Shown here: piece after piece, positions 7,017-17,438 of the stretch
Layout of the letters: every line of letters begins with the position of its first letter
Numbering within the stretch: the stretch's first letter is position 1
DNA from: Adlercreutzia sp. ZJ141
GTDB lineage: Bacteria; Actinomycetota; Coriobacteriia; Coriobacteriales; Eggerthellaceae
Assembly (NCBI RefSeq): GCF_011038965.1
Contig: NZ_JAAKEB010000018.1
Coordinates: forward strand, 1-41,170
Direction: 5' to 3'
DNA: 41,170 bases
Made by a program: the position numbers and the translations under genes
Notes under the pieces: generated by a model
Database searches by the model: none
What the model was told of the DNA's origin: nothing
Seen by the model: the letters and a program-made list of their open reading frames with translations, nothing else

Positions 7017-9401
7017 TTAGCGGCGTCGGCGCGCGAACGCGATGGTTGCAGCAATGATTCCTATCATTACCAATGCGGTGGCCAGTGCGAAGGATGCACC
7101 ACGCATGGCAGCGTCGCCGGTTGCGGGTAGCGTCGATGCGGGAGTGCTTGGAACGGTTGGCTTCTCAGGTGTTTGAGGCTCTTCGGGTGTTGTGGGTTCT
7201 TCGGGGGCTTCGACAGTTACGGTTTGGTCGGTGTTGGTAAGATCGGCATGGCTTGCAACCATACGGTCGTCGCGGTAGAGCTCTTCGAAAACAACAACGC
7301 TCGCACCGGCAAGTTCATCGGTGGAAAGGAAGAATGGGACCTCGATTGCACCCGTTGGGTTAGTGGGCGTAAACGATGCCTCTGCGGTGATGGGTTCGTC
7401 GGGTAACTCGGTTTCCGCGCTGCTATCTTCTGTGCGGGTTGTTGTGATGGGTTCTCCCGTGTCGGCGTTCATAAGGGTTCCGCGCACGGTGTATTCCTTG
7501 CCGGGAATAAGGCCGCTGTAAGCAACTCGGTCTACTATGGAGACGTCACTTTCGGGTGCGAGTACTTTGTCGCCGTCACGTGCGTCGGTTGCCGTGGTGC
7601 CTATCTCGGGCCAGCTGTCGGTTACGGTTCCGAGTTGTACGGTTACGGAATCACGAGCGATGGCGATGTTATCAATGCGCACGAGTTCAAGTCCTTCGTT
7701 TGCCGGGCAGGGTAGCTCTTCGAGTGAGTACACATCGTAAGGCAGCGCGCCACGTTCGTTGGTGGGGGTACTCTGCTTGTCGTCGGCTGTTCCGAACCAT
7801 ACGCTACAGGAGTCATCAAGAGGGTAGGTGGCATCGAGTTCAAACGGGTCGTTTCCATTGGCAACGACCGTGCCGGTGTCGTCGACGCGTGGTGTATGGG
7901 CTGCTGCGGTTGAGGCGTATCCGTTTGCGTCGGTTATGATGATGTGGGCTTCCCCGGTAGTTGCGCTCGTCAGCTTGAAGGGGACGTTCACGAGGCGTTC
8001 CATCGTCGAAGCACGAACTTTCGTGAATTCGAGATCACCACGTTTTACCTGGTTTTCTATTTTGGGAATCGCGAAGGTGACATCGGTTTGGCCATCTCCT
8101 ACTTCGGTGATGTTCGTAATTTGTACGTTGTCATCAACGGGCGGCAGATAGCCGCTCGGGGCAGTTTCTTCGCGAATGACGCAGGTGCCAAGCGGTAGTG
8201 CTGGCTTACCATTGGCGAAGAATAGATCGTCACCGTCCACCAGGTACGGCAGGGTTTCGCCGTCGGCGGTTTCAAACGTTGCGTCTGGTGTGTCGAGCAA
8301 CACGCGACCCTGCTCATCGGTTTGTACCGTCCAGCTGCGCAGTGGCGCGCCGGATGCTTGCGCTTCTTGCGCACTGCCGTATTGCCCGCCGTAGAAGTCG
8401 ATGGCGAAGCGCGCTTGGGCCAGGCTTGCTGCCCCAAGCGGACTGTTGCCCGCATCGTCACACGGAAGTTCGCCGTCGTGCTTGAGCAGCAGCAGATCGA
8501 GACTTCCGTAGCGCGGGGCGTCCTGTACGGTGCCGTCGTTAACGCGTGTAGCCTTTCCTGCTTGCACCGTCACCTGGTAAACGGTCGAATCGAGTATGTA
8601 GCCTGCAGGTGCCTTCGTTTCTCGAACCCAATATGTCCCTTGTCCGAGCTTTTCGGAGGCGGCGGTGCCATCGGCTTTCGTCGTCATGGCGCAAAGCTCT
8701 GTCGTGCAAGCCTCATCCTTGTACACGCCGTAACGTGCTCCTTCGAGCCGATAGCATGCGTTGCCATTTGTTAGTGTGTCATCGGCGCTTGTTTTGGCAA
8801 GCTCGATCCAGCCGGGGCTGGCGGTGGTCACGAGCACCTGTAGCTTGTCATCTGCTGGTTTCCACAGTGTCGACCATCCGTCTTCAACGCCACCACCCCG
8901 ATATGCAAGTGCTTCGTCGGCCAGTCGTTCAGCGGCGGCGAGCACGTCGGTGCCTGCGTAGTCGATCATGTGGTAGGAACGGTCGGTGATAAGCCATGCC
9001 GCAATCTGTGTAATGTCGGAGGCATGCAGCGCCGACCAGCTCTTGCCTCCAATCGTGGTGGTGTTCGGATAGCCATGGTACATCAGGTAATCCCAGCAAG
9101 CCGCGCTGGTTGTCTCACTGAATGCCGACCCGCCCGCCGATTCCGGCAGTGGTCCTTCCTTGTACTGGTTCGTACAGAACGCGACTGCCCCCTCCGTCGA
9201 GCGATACATGGTGCCCGAATTGGTTCCCGATCCTCCCTGATAGCAGTAAAACGTTGTGCTTGCCGCATAGGCCTCATCTGGTGCTACTACGTCAGGACGA
9301 GCGGTGGTGGCGTACAGTATACCTATACCGCATGCCACCGCTAGCGCCAAGGTTAAGCAAGCAGTTTTGATACGACGTGCTTTCGCGGTGCGCATAGTCA
9401 T
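7017..9401 (-). CDS. Sortase-anchored adhesin with thioester, SpaA/Cna-B-like and T-Q ester-bond domains
   Basis: A 794-residue surface protein. An N-terminal signal peptide ends near DEAYA (46). A thioester-type (TED/TQXA) domain follows, with the likely reactive Cys76 in AFCTNQ and Gln132 in TQIAAW. At least two SpaA/Cna-B-like domains come next (one around YGVYKDEACTT, with RETKAPAGYIL; another ending in REETAPSGYLP). About 599-728 is a VaFE/T-Q type domain (IGTTATD, VVVFEELY, DQTV), the family known for an internal Thr-Gln ester bond. A Pro/Thr/Glu wall linker, LPATG (758-762), a membrane segment and RRRR complete the sorting signal. The ATG at 9401 is 6 bases after AAAGGAGG, so the longer reading frame upstream is not used. 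No sortase lies in the window. It may tether to host surfaces through its thioester; this is known for the domain and inferred here. Confidence 0.9.
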   Translation of the reverse strand: MTMRTAKARRIKTACLTLALAVACGIGILYATTARPDVVAPDEAYAASTTFYCYQGGSGTNSGTMYRSTEGAVAFCTNQYKEGPLPESAGGSAFSETTSAACWDYLMYHGYPNTTTIGGKSWSALHASDITQIAAWLITDRSYHMIDYAGTDVLAAAERLADEALAYRGGGVEDGWSTLWKPADDKLQVLVTTASPGWIELAKTSADDTLTNGNACYRLEGARYGVYKDEACTTELCAMTTKADGTAASEKLGQGTYWVRETKAPAGYILDSTVYQVTVQAGKATRVNDGTVQDAPRYGSLDLLLLKHDGELPCDDAGNSPLGAASLAQARFAIDFYGGQYGSAQEAQASGAPLRSWTVQTDEQGRVLLDTPDATFETADGETLPYLVDGDDLFFANGKPALPLGTCVIREETAPSGYLPPVDDNVQITNITEVGDGQTDVTFAIPKIENQVKRGDLEFTKVRASTMERLVNVPFKLTSATTGEAHIIITDANGYASTAAAHTPRVDDTGTVVANGNDPFELDATYPLDDSCSVWFGTADDKQSTPTNERGALPYDVYSLEELPCPANEGLELVRIDNIAIARDSVTVQLGTVTDSWPEIGTTATDARDGDKVLAPESDVSIVDRVAYSGLIPGKEYTVRGTLMNADTGEPITTTRTEDSSAETELPDEPITAEASFTPTNPTGAIEVPFFLSTDELAGASVVVFEELYRDDRMVASHADLTNTDQTVTVEAPEEPTTPEEPQTPEKPTVPSTPASTLPATGDAAMRGASFALATALVMIGIIAATIAFARRRR

Positions 9402-9887
9402 GGAATGCCTCCTTTCGAAAAGCGCCGTATGAGGGCTTGTGCGACGCGTGTGCGTCGCCAGGCAACCAAGGTTGCGGCGCATGGGTCAATACCTTCGATC
9501 ATAGAGGCAGGGTACCTGCGCACAGTCGCACGTTTCCAACGGAACAGGAATGCTTTTCTACTCGCGATCAAGTGGGTTTTAGGTTGCGTTCCTGCGGGTT
9601 CCTTCGGTGTTTTGCCAGAAACCGTGTGAAACCTCGCAAAAACCTTGCAGGAATCTTGCAGGGGCTCTCATCTATCACGTGGGCCTTGCCGCTGTGTGTT
9701 TGTCTCAGGTTCTCGAATATCGGTTACACGGCGTTGGGGCGCAGTGTTAAGTAAGGCGTTATGTGAGGTTTCCGACTTCTTACGTCGGCAACCGGGCTTC
9801 TTTGATGCTTGTCGTACAATGACCGAATGCGAAACCAATGCGCCGCGTTGGCGCATGTTCACGATGTGGAAAAGGGAGGACATGCCT
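9402..9887. other. Divergent intergenic region between adhesin and glmS
   Basis: A 486-base gap without a convincing gene. It must hold the promoters for the adhesin (minus) and glmS (plus). Visible items: degenerate 11-bp tandem repeats (9609-9663, listed separately), a TACAAT box at 9815-9820 that could be a -10 for glmS without a good -35, and a 7-bp hairpin ATGCGCC/GGCGCAT (9838-9844 with 9850-9856) just before the glmS ribosome binding site. Confidence 0.6.
9609..9663. repeat. Degenerate 11-bp tandem repeats (TTGCAGG core)
   Basis: Five consecutive 11-base units can be aligned: GTTTTGCCAGA, AACCGTGTGAA, ACCTCGCAAAA, ACCTTGCAGGA, ATCTTGCAGGG. The last three are clearly related and the first two weakly. 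The same core in the same 11-base phase occurs at 33690-33755. The period matches roughly one helical turn, so proteins bound to each unit would face the same side. Function is unknown. Confidence 0.5.
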
Positions 9888-11711
9888 ATGTGCGGCATTG
9901 TCGGATACACAGGAGCTAAGCCCGTTTCAGGCATTCTGATCGAGGGCTTGCGGCGGCTCGAATATCGCGGATACGATTCTGCTGGTATTGCTGTCGAACG
10001 TGATGGGCGCGTGTCAGTTTGCCATCGTAAAGGCAAGGTTGCCGCGCTTGCTGAGGCCGTTGAGCAGCTTGACATGGGCGGGCAGTGCGGCATTGGACAT
10101 ACTCGCTGGGCAACTCATGGGCGCCCGAGTGAGGCGAACGCTCATCCGCACACCTCATGCGGCGGGCACATTGCTGTGGTACATAACGGCATTATCGAAA
10201 ACTTCGCCGAACTGCGCGAAGCGCTTGAGGCGCGCGGACACACATTCACGAGCGACACCGACACCGAAACGGTGGCGCATCTGATCGAGGAGGCCTACGA
10301 GGGTGATCTGATGGCTGCGGTGCGCACGGCGTGCGACCAGGTGGTGGGCGCGTACGGCTTGGCCGTTGTCTGCGATATGGAGCCGGGCGTTATCGTGGTT
10401 ACCCGCAAAGATTCCCCTATCGTCATTGGGCGCGGCGAGCACGGCAGCTACGTCGCCTCCGACATTATCGCCATGATCGACGCAACGCGTGACGTGGTGG
10501 TGCTCGGCGACGGCGAGTTTGCGAAGCTCACACCGCTTGGCATCGACTACTTCGACGGACGGGGTATGCCCATTACGCCCGCTGTTACCCATGTTGACTG
10601 GGATGTTGACATGGCGGAGAAAGGCGGCTATCCCGACTTTATGATGAAAGAGATTCACGAGCAGCCGCGTGTTATCCGCGACACGTTGGCGGGGCGTTTG
10701 GTGAATGGGTCACTTTCTATTGACGAGCTTGATATGAGCCCTGAAGAACTGAGTCTTATCGACCGCGTGTACGTGATCGCGTGCGGTACTAGCTATCATG
10801 CGGGTCTTATCGCGAAGAATCTCATCGAAGGTTGGGCGCGCATTCCCTGTGAGGTTGAGGTAGCAAGCGAATTTCGCTATCGCAACCCCATTATCACGCC
10901 TACTACGTTGGTGGTGGCGGTCAGTCAGTCGGGTGAGACAGCGGACACCCTTGCTGCCATCCGCGATGCGCGCGTGAAGGGTGCGAAGGTGTTCGGCATT
11001 ACGAACGTCATCGGCAGTCCTGTTGCGCGGGAAAGTGACGGAGTTATTTACACGAAGGCGAACAAAGAAATAGCCGTCGCCTCCACAAAGAGCTTCCTTG
11101 GTCAGGTAGTGAGTTTGACGCTTTTGGCCATGTTGCTTGCGCAGGTGCAGGGCGAGCTGAAGACAAATCAGCTGCGCATGCTATTCCGCGAGCTCGCTGA
11201 TACCGCCGCTCAGGTCGAGCGCATCCTTTCCGACACGGAAGCTGTAGACGGGGCGGCTCTGGCCTGCAAGGACGCGACAAGTGCACTGTTCATTGGGCGA
11301 GGCATGGGTGCGGCTATATCGTCGGAAGGGGCACTCAAGCTCAAAGAGATCAGTTACTTGCATGCGGAGGCGTATGCGGCGGGCGAGATGAAACACGGCC
11401 CCATTGCGCTCATTGACGAGGGATTCCCTATTATTGCGGTTGCTACCAAGAGCCCGGTGTACGACAAAGTTATATCAAACTTGCAGGAAAGTCGTGCTCG
11501 TGGCGCCATGATCGTGGCCATTGCTACCGAGGGCGACGAGGAAATTCGCAAGCACGCCGACCATGTAATCTACATTCCGAAGGTGCGCGATTGTTTCAGC
11601 CCTATTACCGCGAGTGTGCCGTTGCAGTTGCTGGCGCGCAGCATCGCTGTGGCGCGTGGCTGTGATGTCGATCAGCCGCGTAACTTGGCGAAGAGCGTGA
11701 CCGTTGAATAG
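9888..11711 (+). CDS. glmS: Glutamine--fructose-6-phosphate aminotransferase (isomerizing)
   Basis: A 607-residue enzyme that makes glucosamine-6-phosphate from fructose-6-phosphate and glutamine, the first step toward UDP-GlcNAc and peptidoglycan. The protein begins MCGIVGYTG, so removal of Met exposes the catalytic N-terminal Cys of the class II amidotransferase domain. Two SIS domains follow (SQSGET in the first; GRGMGAAISSEGALKLKEIS in the second), and the protein ends in KSVTVE, the usual GlmS C-terminus. The ATG at 9888 is 8 bases after GGGAGG; the ATG at 9882 would be only 2 bases away and would bury the Cys. The length matches the family. No glmS ribozyme is apparent. The acpS gene follows within 11 bases. 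Confidence 0.96.
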   Translation: MCGIVGYTGAKPVSGILIEGLRRLEYRGYDSAGIAVERDGRVSVCHRKGKVAALAEAVEQLDMGGQCGIGHTRWATHGRPSEANAHPHTSCGGHIAVVHNGIIENFAELREALEARGHTFTSDTDTETVAHLIEEAYEGDLMAAVRTACDQVVGAYGLAVVCDMEPGVIVVTRKDSPIVIGRGEHGSYVASDIIAMIDATRDVVVLGDGEFAKLTPLGIDYFDGRGMPITPAVTHVDWDVDMAEKGGYPDFMMKEIHEQPRVIRDTLAGRLVNGSLSIDELDMSPEELSLIDRVYVIACGTSYHAGLIAKNLIEGWARIPCEVEVASEFRYRNPIITPTTLVVAVSQSGETADTLAAIRDARVKGAKVFGITNVIGSPVARESDGVIYTKANKEIAVASTKSFLGQVVSLTLLAMLLAQVQGELKTNQLRMLFRELADTAAQVERILSDTEAVDGAALACKDATSALFIGRGMGAAISSEGALKLKEISYLHAEAYAAGEMKHGPIALIDEGFPIIAVATKSPVYDKVISNLQESRARGAMIVAIATEGDEEIRKHADHVIYIPKVRDCFSPITASVPLQLLARSIAVARGCDVDQPRNLAKSVTVE

Positions 11712-11721
11712 GCTGCGCGAC

Positions 11722-12324
11722 ATGCGTGAGGTGGTCGACGTGGGCGAAGTGGGTGGTTCGAGCGAAATGCTTGGTGGCCAGGTTGGTCTTGGTGTCGACA
11801 TTGTGGAAATCGCCCGCATGAAGGCTATTCTGGCGCGCACATCGAGCTTTGCGGAAAAGGTGTTCTCCGAGGCCGAGCGCGCATACTGCGAAGGCACGGC
11901 GTCACCCGAAGCTCATTTTGCCACACGCTTCGCCGCGAAAGAGGCGGTGCTGAAGGCGCTAGGAACGGGCTTTTCGGGTGGCATTGGCCCATGCGATGTG
12001 GAAGTTCGCCGCACTGCAAAAGGTCGTCCGTATGCGGTGCTTCATGGTGAGGCGAAGCGTGTTGCTTCCCAGTTGGGTGTACGTGAACTTCCCTTATCGC
12101 TGTCGTACACGCACGATGAGGCCGTCGCCTGCGCCATGGCTATCACCGATAGTTCGGTTCGTGCTTCCGAGGAACGCAAGGACCCGATGGAGGAATTGGC
12201 CCGCCGTTTCAAGGAAGCACGCGGCATGCTTGATAACCTTGAGGCACCAGTTGTTTCAAGTATTGCCGATGATTCCACCGAGGTTGCAGCTGATAAAACC
12301 ACGTTTTCTGCCGCCTGCATGTGA
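11722..12324 (+). CDS. acpS: Holo-[acyl-carrier-protein] synthase with C-terminal extension
   Basis: It transfers phosphopantetheine from CoA to acyl carrier protein. The core is recognisable: GVDIVEIARM near the start with the metal-binding Asp, RFAAKEAVLKALGTG with the KEA motif, and LSLSYTHDEAVACAMA at its end. Usual AcpS length is about 120-130 residues; here about 55 extra residues follow the core, charged then low-complexity, with no recognised domain. The start is uncertain: ATG 11722 has a weak AGG upstream, TTG 11704 overlaps the glmS stop, and ATG 11767 (MLGGQVGLG) would give the family-typical N-terminus but lacks a ribosome binding site. It lies between glmS and nnrD in one transcription unit. 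Confidence 0.88.
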   Translation: MREVVDVGEVGGSSEMLGGQVGLGVDIVEIARMKAILARTSSFAEKVFSEAERAYCEGTASPEAHFATRFAAKEAVLKALGTGFSGGIGPCDVEVRRTAKGRPYAVLHGEAKRVASQLGVRELPLSLSYTHDEAVACAMAITDSSVRASEERKDPMEELARRFKEARGMLDNLEAPVVSSIADDSTEVAADKTTFSAACM

Positions 12325-12336
12325 TAGAGGGCTTAC

Positions 12337-13320
12337 ATGTCTGAGAGTTTTGAATTTGTTTCCACCTTGCCGCTTATCCCCTGGCCGGCGGCCGATGCGA
12401 ACAAGTACACGCGCGGCAAGCTAACCGTGGTAGGTGGTTCGGCTGCTTATCCGGGAGCTGCGGGCTTGGCCGCGCTTGCCGCACAGCGCTTAGGAGCGGG
12501 CTACGTTGAGGTTGTGTGCGCGCCAGAATCGGTCGACATCGTTCGATCATGTGGGTTGTCGCTGGTAGTCAGGTCGTGGGATCATTGGCCGTGTACACGC
12601 ATCACGCCGAGCTCGGCGGGCAAACCGGTTGCCTACGTGGTTGGTCCGGGATTCGATGCCGACGATGCTGCATCTGCGCGCTTGCTAGCGTTCGTGCTCT
12701 CTATGGCTCAGGCACCTGTGCTTATTGACGGCGGTGCTATTGGGTGCTTGGCGTCACAGGATTGCCGTGGGCTTTTGCAGCGACGCGCTGAAGCGGGGCT
12801 TGATACGGTGATCACGCCGCATGGAGGCGAAGCTGCTCGCTTAGCGGTATGCGTGGGCGTTGCTCAGCCACCGCGTGTTTTCTCACGTGCTGAAGCATCG
12901 TCGCTGCAGACAGGCGCATGCACGAAGCTGGTGGCGTCCGCAAAGCTCGCAAAGCCCGCAGAACCGAGGCGCTCTTATCGAGCCGATCTGGCGGCATATG
13001 CGTGCGATCTGGCTGCAGCCTCGCGTGCGGTAGTGGTCTTAAAAGGCCCCGACACGTACGTGTCGGATGGTGTCTCTACCCAGTGCGTGTCGGACGGAAC
13101 GAGCGCGCTTGCCAAGGCTGGCACGGGCGATGTGCTGGCGGGCATCATTGGTGCCTACTTGGCGCAGGGTGGCCCTGTGTTCGAGTCAGCGGTATCGGGG
13201 GTAATGATGCATGCCCGTGCAGGACGCATCGCCGAGCAACGACTCACATCGGTGTGCGTTGTTCCCGAAGATGTTATCGCTTCGATTCCGGATGCGGTGC
13301 GCTCCTTCGATCAGTGCTAG
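12337..13320 (+). CDS. nnrD: ADP/ATP-dependent (S)-NAD(P)H-hydrate dehydratase
   Basis: A 327-residue ribokinase-like enzyme that repairs hydrated NAD(P)H. Visible family motifs are TVVGGSAAYPGAAGLAALAA near the start, VVGPGFD, TPHGGEAARL, VVLKGPDTYVSDG and the nucleotide-binding KAGTGDVLAGIIGAYL. Many bacteria fuse this domain to the NAD(P)HX epimerase (YjeF_N); that domain is absent here and no separate copy is in the window. ATG 12337 follows GAGGG by about 5 bases and starts 12 bases after acpS, a common neighbour of this gene in actinobacteria and firmicutes. Confidence 0.92.
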   Translation: MSESFEFVSTLPLIPWPAADANKYTRGKLTVVGGSAAYPGAAGLAALAAQRLGAGYVEVVCAPESVDIVRSCGLSLVVRSWDHWPCTRITPSSAGKPVAYVVGPGFDADDAASARLLAFVLSMAQAPVLIDGGAIGCLASQDCRGLLQRRAEAGLDTVITPHGGEAARLAVCVGVAQPPRVFSRAEASSLQTGACTKLVASAKLAKPAEPRRSYRADLAAYACDLAAASRAVVVLKGPDTYVSDGVSTQCVSDGTSALAKAGTGDVLAGIIGAYLAQGGPVFESAVSGVMMHARAGRIAEQRLTSVCVVPEDVIASIPDAVRSFDQC

Positions 13321-13377
13321 AATTGCCCAAATATCGCTCCCAGCTCACCTTGGGATTATGGTGCGGCTGGAATGTAA

Positions 13378-15546
<2,169 letters not shown>

Positions 15547-15703
15547 ACGACGGCCGTCGTATAAGATTACGAACCTGAGTCTTCGTTGATGAGAGTGATT
15601 GCATGTCTGTGGGCTCACGTTCTTGTTTCAAGTAACACAGTTCCATAATTCGTAGCACTATTCGCTGATTCGCGGGCAAAAAGCATCGCTGCTCTGCTAT
15701 TGT

Positions 15704-15735
15704 ATGTTACGGAATAAAAATTCGTAACATGTTAC
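15704..15735. promoter_or_regulatory. NikR-like operator upstream of the nickel/peptide ABC operon
   Basis: ATGTTAC (15704-15710) and GTAACAT (15724-15730) form an inverted repeat with exactly 13 bases between, and a third half-site ATGTTAC (15729-15735) overlaps the second to form the perfect palindrome GTAACATGTTAC. The arrangement resembles the GTGTTAC-N13/14-GTAACAC sites reported for NikR in deltaproteobacteria. It lies 39 bases before the start of the binding-protein gene, over the likely promoter. NikR itself is not in the window. Confidence 0.6.
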
Positions 15736-15774
15736 AGTATGGCTGCGTGCCGCTTATGACCCTTAGGAGGGCGT

Positions 15775-17430
15775 ATGGTTTCCTTATCACGAAGGCGTTT
15801 TGCGAAGTTGGCTGGTGTTGGTGTGGCGTCGCTTACCCTCGGCGGCGTGCTTGGTGCATGCACGGGAAACGGGGAAGGCGAAGCTGGTGGTGCGTCGGCG
15901 AATTCCAGCGAGGGTGTACGTCAGGTGATTGTGTCCATGACGCCGGGATCTGAGCCGGCGGCGGGTTTCGACCCGTTGGTTGCATGGGGCTGCGGCGAGC
16001 ATGTGCACGAGCCGCTCATCCAATCGACGCTTATCACCACTGATGTGAATCTCGGGTTCAAAAACGACCTAGCTACGTCGTATGAGTGTTCCGAAGATGG
16101 CTTGACGTGGACCTTCCATATTCGCGATGACGTGCGTTTTACCGACGGCGAGCCGCTTACTGCTACCGATGTCTCCTTCACCATAAACAGCATTGCCACA
16201 GGGGAGGCGTCGGAGTGTGATTTGTCCATGGTTGATGAGGCGGTGGTTGTCGATAACACAACGGTTGAAATCCGTTTGAAAAAGCCGTTTAATGCGCTGC
16301 TGTACACGCTGGCAGTGGTTGGTATCGTACCGGAGCACGCTTATGGTAACGATTACGGAAAGAACCCCATTGGTAGCGGCCGCTACGTACTTGAGCAGTG
16401 GGATCAGGGGCAGCAGGTTATCCTGCGCGCGAACCCCGACTACTATGGCGACGCTGTTCAGATGGAGCGCGTCGTGGTGGTGTTCATGGAAGAAGACGCC
16501 TCGCTTGCCGGTGCGCAGGCGGGTCAGATTGACGTCGCGTACACCTCAGCCACGCTCGCCGATGCATTGCCGAGTGGCTACGAGTTGCTGAACTGCGCTT
16601 CAGTAGACTCGCGTGGCATATCGCTGCCAAGTGTGCCGGTGGGTAGCCCTGCGAAAGAGGAAGACGGCGGCGTGTCGTATGAGGTGGGTAACGCTGCCAC
16701 CTGCGATGTGTCTCTGCGACAGGCGATGAACTGCGGTGTTGACCGCAACCGCATGATCGATCACGTGCTGAACGGTTATGGCACGGTTGCGTGGAGTGTT
16801 GGTGACGGCATGCCCTGGTCGTCTGCCGATATGGCTGTCGAGTACGACGTCGATCGAGCGCGGGAGCTTCTTGCTGAAGGCGGCTGGTCGGTCGCATCTG
16901 ACGGCGTGCTGGTGAAGGATGGCGTTCGTGCGTCGTTTAATTTGTACTATTCGGCAGGCGACTCGGTTCGTCAGGCACTCGCATCCGATTTCGCCGAGCA
17001 GATGGCCGAACTCGGCATCGAGGTAAACGTGAAAGGCGCCAGCTGGGACGACATTTATCCACATCAGTACTCAGAGCCGGTTTTGTGGGGTTGGGGATCG
17101 AACTCGCCAGTTGAGCTCTACGAGCTCACCCATTCGAATGGCTGGGGAAACTATGCAAGCTACGAGAACGCCCAGGTTGATGCGAATTTGGAGGCTGCGA
17201 TTGCGCAGCGCAACGTGGAGGATTCCTATGAATTCTATCAGCGTGCGCAGTGGGACGAGGAAACGCATACGGGTGTGGCACCGCGCGGGGCTTCCACGTG
17301 GATTTGGCTGGCCAACGTCGATCATTTGTACTTCCAACGCGCTGGGTTAAGCGTTGCTGAGCAGAAGCCGCATCCGCATGGGCATGGGTGGTCGCTTGTG
17401 AACAACGTTGATAGGTGGAGTTGGGCTTAA
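15775..17430 (+). CDS. ABC transporter substrate-binding lipoprotein, probable nickel (SBP_bac_5 family)
   Basis: A 551-residue solute-binding protein of the peptide/nickel family (SBP_bac_5). The N-terminus combines a twin-arginine motif SRRRFAK (5-11) with a lipobox LGAC (26-29), so it is probably exported folded by Tat and lipid-anchored at Cys29. The family core is clear: NDLATSYECSEDGLTWTFHI, RDDVRFTDGEPLTATDVSF, NPIGSGRY. The protein ends with HPHGHGW (533-539), a His-rich segment suited to metal binding. AGGAGGG precedes the ATG. It heads a five-gene operon behind a NikR-like operator; nickel is the likely substrate, with other metals or peptides as alternatives. Confidence 0.85.
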   Translation: MVSLSRRRFAKLAGVGVASLTLGGVLGACTGNGEGEAGGASANSSEGVRQVIVSMTPGSEPAAGFDPLVAWGCGEHVHEPLIQSTLITTDVNLGFKNDLATSYECSEDGLTWTFHIRDDVRFTDGEPLTATDVSFTINSIATGEASECDLSMVDEAVVVDNTTVEIRLKKPFNALLYTLAVVGIVPEHAYGNDYGKNPIGSGRYVLEQWDQGQQVILRANPDYYGDAVQMERVVVVFMEEDASLAGAQAGQIDVAYTSATLADALPSGYELLNCASVDSRGISLPSVPVGSPAKEEDGGVSYEVGNAATCDVSLRQAMNCGVDRNRMIDHVLNGYGTVAWSVGDGMPWSSADMAVEYDVDRARELLAEGGWSVASDGVLVKDGVRASFNLYYSAGDSVRQALASDFAEQMAELGIEVNVKGASWDDIYPHQYSEPVLWGWGSNSPVELYELTHSNGWGNYASYENAQVDANLEAAIAQRNVEDSYEFYQRAQWDEETHTGVAPRGASTWIWLANVDHLYFQRAGLSVAEQKPHPHGHGWSLVNNVDRWSWA

Positions 17431-17438
17431 AGGTAGCT

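Noticed and set aside
9609-9663. CRISPR-like array
   Set aside because: The repeats are 11 bases, directly adjacent and degenerate, without spacers or cas genes.
9645-9887. Long N-terminal extension of GlmS
   Set aside because: The catalytic Cys must be at the N-terminus after Met removal, and the ribosome binding site fits the ATG at 9888.
9664-9887. glmS ribozyme before glmS
   Set aside because: The conserved ribozyme core is not visible; only a small hairpin is present.
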